Assembly: GCF_051622035.1 (NCBI RefSeq)
Contig: NC_135362.1
Location: forward strand, 21,847,001 to 21,911,000
Source: Arctopsyche grandis
Taxonomy: Eukaryota > Arthropoda > Insecta > Trichoptera > Hydropsychidae
DNA length: 64,000 bases
Direction of reading: 5' to 3'
Part shown: positions 21,603 to 30,360 of the stretch, one piece after another
How the letters are laid out: each line of letters starts with the position of its first letter
Position numbering within the stretch: the stretch's first letter is position 1
Position numbers and translations under genes: made by a program
The notes under the pieces: generated by a model
Database searches by the model: none
Told to the model about the DNA's origin: nothing
Seen by the model: the letters and a program-made list of their open reading frames with translations, nothing else

Positions 21603-24431
21603 TTAAATTGAATTAAAAGTAAAAAACAGTAAAAATACGGATAGATTATCCGGTGAAATATTGAAAATATCAATGTGATTGCTGACCAAATTCAAGCAGC
21701 GTAAGACTCGAGCGATTGGTGAAAAAGCAAGAACATTAGTTCTTGCTTTAATAGTTTGGAACAATGGACGCAATCGATAATCAATGAGGCGAGATGGAAC
21801 CCAAAATTTCATTTCTTCCAATATAGTTGGGTTGTAAATATCACCTCTTAATAATTTGAAGAAATGACACACAAGATGCATATCCCGCCGATGAGATAGG
21901 GAAGTATAGCCAACAGAACCTTGCACAAAAGCACTAGGAAACAGTTGAGGGTAGTATCCAAACTCCCTCATATATAGATAGCGGAGGAACTTCCTTTGAA
22001 CTCTTTCAATTTTTAGAGAGTGAGTTAATTCACTGGGACTCCATATAATGGCATCACATTCCAAAATGCTTCGGACCAATGCGTTATAAAGAAGACGCAA
22101 AACTCTTAAATTATTGAAATTGTGAGCATTACGTAAAACGAAACCCAGCATCTTTGAAGCTTTATTGCACATATTGGAAATATGGATACCAAACTTCCAT
22201 CTGCTCTCAAACGTAACGCCAAGGTCTTTTTTGGATAATGTTCTACACAGTGGAGTTCCACCAAGATTATACTGATATAAGGTGGGGTTAGAAGACCGAG
22301 AAAAAGACATAATATTGCATTTACTAACGCTAAGAGGTAAATGATTATTAGTCGCCCAGCACCATAAAGAGTTCAAATTACTCTGAAGGACCTCACAGTC
22401 AGAAACACTATCAATTTTCATGAATAACTTGAGGTCATCAGCATATAGTAAAAAATTTGAATCTGAAAGTACCGAGCCAATATCATTCACATATATTAGA
22501 AACAGTAAAGGTCCCAAATTAGAGCCTTGGGGCACGCCAGAAGATGTGAGGTATACATCAGAGAAATGGCCATCAAAACAAACAAACTGACGACGATTAC
22601 TTAAATAAGAAGTAAAAAAATCAGTAAGATTATCCGATAGACCAAAATTGGCCAATTTCTTAATAAGTATTGAATGATCAACCTTATCAAAAGCTTTAGC
22701 AAAATCGGTATAGATCACATCAACTTGATGCCCTGCATCTAGCGATTTAGTAATGAAGTTTGTGAAAGACAAAAGATTAGTAGTCGTAGAGCGTGCTGAA
22801 CGAAAACCATGCTGTTGGTCTATGATAAACCGACTGCAATGGTTATAAAGTAATCTCTGCAAAATTATTTCGAATAATTTGGCTGGAGCCGAAACAATGG
22901 CTATTGGTCTGTAATTATTAATAAAAGATTTATCGTCATTTTTGTGAATTGGAGTGACTTTGGTGCATTTCCAAGAGTCAGGGAACAGAGAATATTTCAG
23001 TGATAAATTATAGATATGAAGCAAGGGATATAACAAACTGGACTTGCATCCCTTTAAAACAAAATCGGGAATAAAGTCAGGACCAAAAGATCTATTAGGT
23101 TTCAGCTTCTGGAACCCATACTCCATATCACTGATATTAAATTCAAATACTGACAGAATGAAGGAATGACTTATTTGAAACTTATTATTTGAAGATTGAG
23201 TGAATGAGTCTACAAATGCAGATTTAAAATGCTCAGCAAAACCCTTAGCGATATCTTTCGAACCTGAGAACGACTCATCACCATTGAACATCATTGTCAA
23301 ATTCGAATTGTTATTATGTTTAGAATTTATAAAGTTCCAAAATAATTTTGGGTTTATGGAAATGGAATCTTCACATTTCTTAATGAAGTCAGCGTGACAA
23401 ATTGAGATCAATTTTTTGGAATGAGAACGCAACTGACAGAATTCAACGTAATCATGTGAGTCCTTAGTGAACTTCCAGCGTTTGTGCAAGTAACATTTAC
23501 GACTGATGACTACGATTAATTCAGCTGAGAACCAACTAGGAAAAATTCTTCTGGATTTAGGAAATTTTTTGTTAAAGCATTTGTTAAAAGAAGAATGCAC
23601 AATCCTATTAAATATCTCGACAGCAGCATTCACATCCAAGCACTCGAAAAGATCAATCCACTCCGATTCCAACAAAACAGAATTCAGGCCAGCAAAGTCA
23701 ACATTATTAAATTTCCAACCATAAAAATCATGATTAACAGAATTACAATTACGATTACTATTGTGCCCAGAATCATTTAACATTAAATGGGAACATGTAG
23801 CATCAAAATCAATACTGAGCGTAGGGTGAAACTTATCCTCAGGAACAATAAAACAGGGACTTCTACTGGAATTGCAAATAATATTGGACAACACCAAGTC
23901 AAGTTTTCCGCCATAAACATTGCATACATTATTCAAATCTGATAAATTAAAAAGATTGCACATATGCGACAGTTCCATGCTTACATTCTTCAAAGTAACA
24001 GTGTTAAAGTCCCCTACAATCAAAATATTTTTACTCTTTAGAAAGTTAAATTCCTCTTGTAATTTATTAAAAAAAACTTCAGAGATCTTATCGTTTTGAT
24101 TTGGAGGAAAATATACTACACAAATATAGATGGAACACCGCGGAAGATCAACTCGAACCCAAAGATGTTCACCAACTGATTGAAGACGGTGAATTTGTTG
24201 AGCAGACCGCACACGATCGGCACGAACAGCCAGTAAAACACCACCTCCTCTGCTGGCCCTATCTCTTCTGAAAACTAAGTATCTATCATCGAATATCTCG
24301 AAGTCGCAAACAGATTCATTTAGCCAAGTCTCCGTAAGTGCAATGAAGTCATGATGCTGTACCAGAACAGAAGAAAGGCAATCAACAGTTTTGGAGTTAA
24401 GACCCCTAACATTCTGGTAGAGCATCGTCAT
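21603..24431 (-). CDS. LINE ORF2: APE endonuclease and reverse transcriptase
   Basis: This is the enzyme that nicks target DNA and reverse-transcribes the element's RNA at the nick. The frame is open from 24449 (GTG, 948 codons), but the first ATG is at 24431, so 942 residues are likely. Counting from 24449, the N-terminal APE-type endonuclease (about 8-225) shows 'YQNVRGLNSK', the catalytic 'TETWLN' (E40), 'GDFN' (D147, N149) and 'FHPTLSIDF'. The reverse transcriptase (about 470-760) has all its motifs: 'NYRPIAIVSA', 'QHGFRSARSTTTNL', 'YTDFAKAFDKVDH' (D582), 'SGVPQGSNLGPLLFLIYVNDI' and 'LLYADDLKLF' (D671, D672). The C-terminal region carries 'LGVTFESRWKF', 'LVRSILECDAIIWSP' and 'RVQRKFLRYLYM', typical of this group. 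No RNase H or CCHC knuckle is seen. No stop or shift interrupts it, which suggests a young copy. Confidence 0.93.
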   Translation of the reverse strand: MTMLYQNVRGLNSKTVDCLSSVLVQHHDFIALTETWLNESVCDFEIFDDRYLVFRRDRASRGGGVLLAVRADRVRSAQQIHRLQSVGEHLWVRVDLPRCSIYICVVYFPPNQNDKISEVFFNKLQEEFNFLKSKNILIVGDFNTVTLKNVSMELSHMCNLFNLSDLNNVCNVYGGKLDLVLSNIICNSSRSPCFIVPEDKFHPTLSIDFDATCSHLMLNDSGHNSNRNCNSVNHDFYGWKFNNVDFAGLNSVLLESEWIDLFECLDVNAAVEIFNRIVHSSFNKCFNKKFPKSRRIFPSWFSAELIVVISRKCYLHKRWKFTKDSHDYVEFCQLRSHSKKLISICHADFIKKCEDSISINPKLFWNFINSKHNNNSNLTMMFNGDESFSGSKDIAKGFAEHFKSAFVDSFTQSSNNKFQISHSFILSVFEFNISDMEYGFQKLKPNRSFGPDFIPDFVLKGCKSSLLYPLLHIYNLSLKYSLFPDSWKCTKVTPIHKNDDKSFINNYRPIAIVSAPAKLFEIILQRLLYNHCSRFIIDQQHGFRSARSTTTNLLSFTNFITKSLDAGHQVDVIYTDFAKAFDKVDHSILIKKLANFGLSDNLTDFFTSYLSNRRQFVCFDGHFSDVYLTSSGVPQGSNLGPLLFLIYVNDIGSVLSDSNFLLYADDLKLFMKIDSVSDCEVLQSNLNSLWCWATNNHLPLSVSKCNIMSFSRSSNPTLYQYNLGGTPLCRTLSKKDLGVTFESRWKFGIHISNMCNKASKMLGFVLRNAHNFNNLRVLRLLYNALVRSILECDAIIWSPSELTHSLKIERVQRKFLRYLYMREFGYYPQLFPSAFVQGSVGYTSLSHRRDMHLVCHFFKLLRGDIYNPTILEEMKFWVPSRLIDYRLRPLFQTIKARTNVLAFSPIARVLRCLNLVSNHIDIFNISPDNLSVFLLFFTFNSI

Positions 24432-24450
24432 CTTGCGAATCTTGCGCACC

Positions 24451-25512
24451 CTATTTGTTATAGGGTGCCGGGCTCCGACGAAATTTCCATGGGTTGAAAG
24501 CTATACCAGCGGGCCAAAAGTCCGGATTCAACACACTAGTATAGACAGCTTCGATGACAGATAATTTGAAAGAAGAGTAAGCTTTAGGACCCTTCGAGTT
24601 TAATTTTACAGCTATAGCATCACTGGATGGCAATTTCATCTTAACATAATTAGTTAATGAGTCAATGGTGGTGTCCTTGTGAAGATAAAGAACATGAACA
24701 AACTTCCTATGTTGTGCTGGCAATAATAGGTTGCTAGTAGAACCGGTACCAGTAAAGAATTGTCGAAAAGGAAGAGATGATGTTCCTGGAGACGAAGATA
24801 GTGCGGTGTTCTGTAGAATATTATCAGGTGTAGAAGCAGAAGCAGGAGCACAATAAACAGGAACACAAGCAGATGCTGGAGCAGAAGCTGATGTAAGTGT
24901 AGCTGAAGCTGAAGATGGCAGATGTGAAGAAGAAGAAGATAGCGCTGCGACTTGACTGTAAGATTTCGTGGGTTTTATAGGAGAAGGAGGAGAAGCAGAA
25001 ACAGAAACAGGAGAAGCAGAAACAGTAGCACAACCAGGAGTAGATGCTGAAGCTGAAGCAGATGCAAGTGAAGTTGAAGCTGAAGAATGCGGAGGTGAAG
25101 CGGCAGAGGATACCGCTGAAACGTCGTACTGGCCACTGACAGGTGTTTGTTTACACACAGTGGTATTGTTGCATTCCGTGTGTGTTGTCGAAGTGGAGAG
25201 TACATGTAATGTTACCTCACCCGATTGCAGAGTCGTAGGTACGCCAGAAACAGCTGGAGCCAGGATTGCCGCCGGAGAAGGACAACACATCATCCTCCTA
25301 ATTTCGCCGATATCTGAGTGGACAGTCTGGAGGAACTCCACAGACTGTTTCAGCGAGGCCAGACTGTCAAAAGCGACGCGTGCGATAGATACTATACTGT
25401 TAATGGAGGCGCTGATAAATTGCACCCTGTCCCTGGTAAGGACATTGGCACCAGAACCCTTCTTTGAAAGGTCAGCAAGTATCGTCCGGCTCAAAGATAT
25501 AATATCCTCCAT
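24451..25512 (-). CDS. LINE ORF1: RNA-binding accessory protein
   Basis: A 353-residue protein if it starts at the ATG at 25512; the frame is open further upstream without another ATG. Residues about 1-90 are helical and could form a coiled coil. About 100-250 is a low-complexity Ser/Ala/Pro linker with repeated 'SAS' runs. The last ~80 residues ('KFVHVLYLHKDTT...SLTNYVKMKLPS' to 'YSSFKLSV' and 'LNPDFWPAGIAFNPWKF') form the conserved C-terminal domain common to CR1/L2-type ORF1 proteins of invertebrates ('SSFK......W..G......'). There is no zinc knuckle. ORF1 would package the element RNA. Its stop (24451-24453) lies 19 nt before the first ORF2 ATG and 1 nt before the upstream GTG, an arrangement suited to termination-reinitiation. 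Confidence 0.85.
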   Translation of the reverse strand: MEDIISLSRTILADLSKKGSGANVLTRDRVQFISASINSIVSIARVAFDSLASLKQSVEFLQTVHSDIGEIRRMMCCPSPAAILAPAVSGVPTTLQSGEVTLHVLSTSTTHTECNNTTVCKQTPVSGQYDVSAVSSAASPPHSSASTSLASASASASTPGCATVSASPVSVSASPPSPIKPTKSYSQVAALSSSSSHLPSSASATLTSASAPASACVPVYCAPASASTPDNILQNTALSSSPGTSSLPFRQFFTGTGSTSNLLLPAQHRKFVHVLYLHKDTTIDSLTNYVKMKLPSSDAIAVKLNSKGPKAYSSFKLSVIEAVYTSVLNPDFWPAGIAFNPWKFRRSPAPYNK

Positions 25513-25559
25513 GGTAGAAGTAGTTGTAATTTTGTTCAAAACACCATATACATATGTAT

Positions 25560-25815
25560 ATGGTGGAGAGAGTGAAAATATTGAAATGGAAATGGGCGGG
25601 TCATGTAGCTAGAAGAATGGACGAAAAGTGGACAAAATAATTGCTATAATGGTAATCGAAAGAATCCAAAAGGGTAAAAGAAGACCGTGAGGAAGATGGG
25701 TAGACGAAATTAGGAAAATGGATGAGATTTGCGCAAAGCAGAGACTAGTGGAAGCCTGTTAGAGAAGGCTTCATCCAGCAGTGTATGGTTAATGGCTGTA
25801 GATGATGATAATGAT
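25560..25815 (+). pseudogene. RTE-clade retrotransposon, right half
   Basis: Continuation of the RTE remnant broken at 21340. The plus strand encodes 'VERVKILKWKWAGHVARRMDEKWTK', the hallmark of RTE/BovB C-termini. After frame changes come 'EIRKMDEICAKQRLVEAC' and 'EGFIQQCMVNG', corresponding to the usual 'W.R.AQDR..W...GEAF.QQW'. At least one frameshift falls just after 'EKWTK' and further stops follow. Joined with 21045-21340, it covers the thumb and C-terminal end of one element. The 3' untranslated part cannot be delimited. Confidence 0.85.
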
Positions 25816-26944
25816 GAAGTATTTTTTTTATTATCAATTCCTCCTTACATTTAGATGTACAACCATTCAAAACTGAAATTTCTTTATTTTTTTACACACA
25901 TTACGCGTAAAGCAATTTTCCTCGTGATGAATCATCGCTTTTCCGCATAAATGTATGTTCGTCTTTGAACACATAAATAAATAATGCATATGTACATACA
26001 TGCATATACATATATGTACAGTATAGCATATAAGTATTAGTTATACAGCGGCATCTCAAACTTAACGTCCCATAAAGTACGGAACGGCCGTTTTAATAGT
26101 TTCAGTCGCGACAGTCTCCCCTTTCGCAATATTGCGTACAAATACGCAATAAATTGACCCGAATAAATTATTCGTACGCTTTAAAACTTTCTCGTGTGTG
26201 CTTTTTACAGCACGACGTACCCACGTAAGCCTTTTTTTGTTTATTATTTCACTAGTACCTCCTGAACGTCTATGTGTATTTGTCGGGCGCTTTGCAGTTG
26301 GGGATTTTTTTTCTTTTTTGATATACGATACCCCGGAACCAAAGTGCGTGCGTACATGCCGTATAATATATATTATGTATTGACGCACAAAAGACCATAC
26401 ATGCAATGTAAAATATGATATACACACTATGCATACATATTCAATTGTTCTCTTATACCATCTTCGCAATAGCGGGACAATGTGCGCACTTTATGGATAC
26501 ACTAGTTGTATACATTATATAGTGGCATGATTTGGGAGCGAAGCTCTTCGATTAACCTACTTGCCCAATGACGGGGAACATTGAAGGGATTTTCGCAACA
26601 TAAGTGCTTTACAGTGAACAATTTCAGTGACTAAAACGAACATACCGAAATGCCAACTATGTGAGCATGACTTCGTATAAAATTTTCCGTCAGCTCAATA
26701 TGTAATTTTTTTTTCACCGTTACACGTGTCGTTAAGCCATATAGAGTACGTTATATTTACCTACCTGTCGGCACGATAGTAGCACCCATTGTGCTTTATA
26801 TATTATATTAAATCCATCATCATTAAGGTAAATTTAGCTTGTACAAAGTATATTATAAAATTTTACCTGGCTTCACAGGGTAAAGTTCCCCGGCGAGATT
26901 ATTTGCTCTACATTGCAATGACGCTTTTCAGATGAACATACATA

Positions 26945-27011
<67 letters not shown>

Positions 27012-27239
27012 AATTTTATCATCGATTTTCTTTGGTGTTATTTTTATTTTATTTAATTTATACAGGTATACACACCTATTTTTATTTTACTAACACGACA
27101 TCTATGGTCAAAATTTTACATTAGTACTATTCAAAGCCAATTATTGAACATTACAAACATCTGAAAAAACATCAATGGACAATTTTTTGCAGCATTTTCA
27201 AATATCAACAAATTATGAGATGCTATAACCTCAAATTTT
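25816..27239. other. No gene; (TA)n at 26951-27006
   Basis: A long (TA)n microsatellite occupies about 26951-27006. The rest is AT-rich DNA with a slightly GC-richer part at about 26050-26350, in which opposing frames overlap without a recognised domain. Confidence 0.4.
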
Positions 27240-27425
27240 GCAAGAAATAGGACAGGATTGTCATTTCGATGGAACCGTTTCCAACGAAATCAGATAAATA
27301 GACAAACTTGAATAGAAATGATCGACCAGAAGTCATATATCCAAGGTCTGACCAGCAACATTGGGCCAAGGAATAACGTCATGCCCTCTCAATTGAAATC
27401 AATACACGTTAATATGTTACTTATG
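27240..27425 (-). mobile_element. SINE fragment carrying the shared core
   Basis: On the minus strand the core reads GTTGCTGGTCAGACCTTGGATAT, then TCTGGTCGATCATTTC, TATCTGATTTCGTTGG and AAACGGTTCC, matching the core of the other SINEs. What lies upstream (about 27360-27425) is not clearly one of the heads seen elsewhere, and the LINE-like tail is missing. It is a truncated, older copy. Confidence 0.7.
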
Positions 27426-29279
27426 TTTACTACCATAATCTATCTACATTGTATAATTAAAATGTGTAGTTAAATGTACACATGTATGTACATATACATA
27501 TGTTTATTCCGTTCAGTAATATATAGATAGGCTATTTTTACAAACTGTGAAATAAAATCAATTAAAAAAAACCATATCATCTTCTATGCCCACTCATGTT
27601 TGAAATCAGATTTTTAATGCTCTCTTTTAGCGAAAGCTTAAAAAGATTCGCCGCTCGTCGATTTAATACCAACCATTGAAGAAAATCGAGTTGAATGCAG
27701 ATTTTCAATCAGGGTATGGAAGCTTTTATGCTATTTGTGTGTGCGTTAACTATCAGACGTGCATTCGATTGAAAAGGCAACTATCCAGTCTGAAAATAAC
27801 CTGATTGAAAGAGAACCCTATATTCAAAGTATCGGAAAATGATATTAATCAGACGAGCGAGCGTTTATACACTTATAATACATACATACATATGTGTATA
27901 AAGTATGATGAATCACTAAACCGAGTGGAAGAAAGTAATTGGAAAGGATTAAACATTTTTATTACTCATCCCTGTTATATACCACGTATACGAATACGTC
28001 GATGTGTGTGATATTAATATTTTATTATGTTCATTGAGTTAATATAAATAAATATGCGAACAGTGCGAGGCGTCTTGTCGTGCTGCAAGTGCTAGCCGCC
28101 ATGAATAATCCAAAACGTATTTACTCGAGGAAATGCGGAAGAAAACGTGAGATTTTTCTACGTGCACGTTCACGTGTAGAGAACTCCCCCGTAATATTTT
28201 GCTTCTATCTTTCTTGAAAATATCTCATCCGGAAATATACTTTCGCGCAAAATTTTCGCGAACAAACATGTTTACGCTTCGAGCTGACGAAGCCGCTCCG
28301 GAGAGCCTCCAAAACAGGGTTGCCCACCGGAAAATAGCCAACTTTTACGATAAAATGCTGATGGCAAAGTATCCTCGCTACGACTGTAATTTAATATTTT
28401 CTTTTTTCGCCTTTCCGGAAATTCAAATACAATAACCTTAAAACGAATTCGTTTTGTTGTGACGGGTGACCGTTCACCGACACCAGATGTGTTTGTGCCA
28501 CGGTCGCTTGTTTTCGAGGGTTAGAGTAAAAGTCCGAATGCTCAAGATAGGGAAGTCTTTATAAGATAAATAAAAGGGTGGACAAATTAGAGAAAGTGTT
28601 TGTGCCCTTTTCGACGACAACGGGCAAACTTGTTCATCTCCATTTCGGCGAACCCACGTTCTCTTTTATATTGTCTCATTCTTGAAACACTTTTCGTTCA
28701 TTAAATATAGAAAGAAAATAGCGAGAGTGCCGGGTCGACATGTCAACAGAAAACCTTCAATATACTTAATATTTTTATAGAACATTTCTAAATCGGAGCT
28801 CTTTATATATAGATAACCAAAATATGAAACACAAAAAATAAACAATTAAATTGATACACATGCATAACTTTGGAGCAACCCATAAAGTACCCATAAGGCT
28901 TAATAATTTTTCATAAATAAAAAAATAGCATATAAATCTACAATCTGAGTTATCCAATTTTGTTTTTGCATTTTAAAATATATTTAAATTAATCAAAATA
29001 TGATCATAAAAGTTATTTCAGCTACTTAGTCTTACGTATATACATATGTACATATGTATGCAGTTGTTTCACTAATGATCTTATACTATAAAAAACATCA
29101 AAGAAATATATTTAAAATTGTGATTTATGGTTAAGTAAAGCACATATACCGTGGTATTTATTCGATTTATATACGATTTTTCTTTTAATTAGAAAAACAT
29201 AATTTAAATGACAATAATTTTGAATGCTAAAATATAATATGCTTATTTAATATAATATGTAAAAAAAAGTTTTTCAAAA
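27426..29279. other. No gene recognised
   Basis: AT-rich DNA with a moderately GC-richer portion at about 28060-28760. A 78-codon frame at 28199-28435 and a 68-codon frame at 27805-28011 show no recognisable domain or start context. Confidence 0.35.
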
Positions 29280-29575
29280 ACATACCTCTTGTATAATTTG
29301 TATATAAAATTATTATTTTGAATAAAAACACCAATATTTTTTTTTACCACCGCCATCTATGTATAAAATTAATGACTACCAACTGTCACCGAGATTAAAA
29401 TCTTCGGACCTGAAATGCTTCTTATAAGATATTTTATCTCTATCATAATGGCGGAGGCTCCATTTACTTATATTGATGACCAAAATGAGCAATATGGCAA
29501 AGTATGAAAACGATCAGATAAGAGGCAAACTTTTTCCTGAATTGTAATCGTAAGTGAAACGTAAAGGAGGTATGT
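29280..29575 (+). mobile_element. MITE with ACATACCTC ends, copy 2
   Basis: A 296-bp element bounded by ACATACCTC (29280-29288) and GAGGTATGT (29567-29575). It is in inverted orientation relative to 14916-15212, with which it shares its whole length. Conserved internal blocks include TATATAAAATTATTATTTTGAATAAAAA, CGCCATC, CATAATGGCGGAGG, and CAATATGGCAAAGTATGAAAAC. Its flanks read AAAA on both sides, a possible but weak target duplication. Confidence 0.8.
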
Positions 29576-30107
29576 AAAAACAACAATAAATAATTATCCG
29601 CCAACGCTATTCTTTAATTTAATTTTTATTTATTCTAATTAATCCTACAAACAGAATAAATACACATATAATGTTCATGTTGCTTGGTTACCTAGAATCT
29701 AACGAGTCGAAGTTTTGGTCGTTCGGTATTCGTGCTAAATTTTACAATATTCGAGTCGCGTAAAAGTGCCAATGTTTCGCAAAATTTTTATTTTTATTAG
29801 TTTGCTTTTATTTGTGATAATAAAATCGAACAAATTTAATTGTGATATGGTTAAATTTGTCTTTGGAAAATGTGACGAAAATTCACTAGAAAAAAACGAT
29901 TAAATATTGTCATTTGTTTTTTCGTATAAAAATTAATTATTGAATACATCATTGAAAAATCCTCATTTTTAAATGATGTACTAGTGTCGCGTTTTAAACA
30001 TAAGTGACAGTGAAATGTTTATTCAATAATTTAATAACAATAAAATAAACAGAATACATGGAAAGGAATGTCTTGCAGCCAGCACCAATATACATACTAC
30101 ATACATA
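29576..30107. other. No gene recognised
   Basis: AT-rich DNA without recognised coding sequence or repeat. Confidence 0.4.
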
Positions 30108-30360
30108 TTATATAAAAACCAGCCGTAAATACAAAACATCCCTTCGAAGCCCAAATGGAAGAGAATCATACATCGCATCAATTATAAAAATAATTATAAC
30201 AGACAAATAGGTTAAAATAGTCTCCGATAACTTAAACCTACGCCCACAGTTGTAAAATATCACATTCAGGCACGGCAGCACCAATTTATTAAGAAGTCGT
30301 ATAGCTCTTGGGATAGGAGCCATCCGATAAAGCACTGTGCGGTCAAAGGTACAACCATCA
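30108..30360 (-). pseudogene. LINE polymerase C-terminus remnant, copy 1
   Basis: The minus strand reads 'RTVLYRMAPIPRAIRLLNKLVLPCLNVIFYNCGRRF'. The plus strand at 39985-40200 reads a close relative ('MDPIPRAIRHLNEFVTAVLECYIFHLSERR'). The pattern of a proline followed by 'R.IR..N.L' is that of the extreme C-terminus of many LINE polymerases, just before the 3' untranslated region. Nothing upstream of it is recognisable, so it is a 5'-truncated copy. The clade cannot be told from so short a piece. Confidence 0.5.

Larger units (their letters stand above)
21341..25560 (-). mobile_element. Full-length non-LTR retrotransposon (CR1/L2-like)
   Basis: A two-ORF LINE of about 4.2 kb on the minus strand, inserted into an RTE remnant. 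ORF1 (25512-24451) and ORF2 (24449-21603) are both uninterrupted. The 3' untranslated region (21602 down to 21341) ends with a stem-loop, CCACAG/CTGTGG plus GTC/GAC (21379-21388 with 21409-21418), and then a TTTA microsatellite (about 21341-21365). The insertion appears flanked by ATAT: 'AAGGATAT' to its left and 'ATATGGTGG' to its right, which would rejoin the RTE sequence. A hairpin followed by a short-repeat tail rather than poly(A) favours the CR1/L2 group. Jockey proper usually ends in poly(A). Confidence 0.9.

Noticed and set aside
24968..25612. A 214-codon plus-strand frame rich in Glu/Ala/Gly.
   Set aside because: It is the antisense shadow of the Ser/Ala-rich linker of LINE ORF1.
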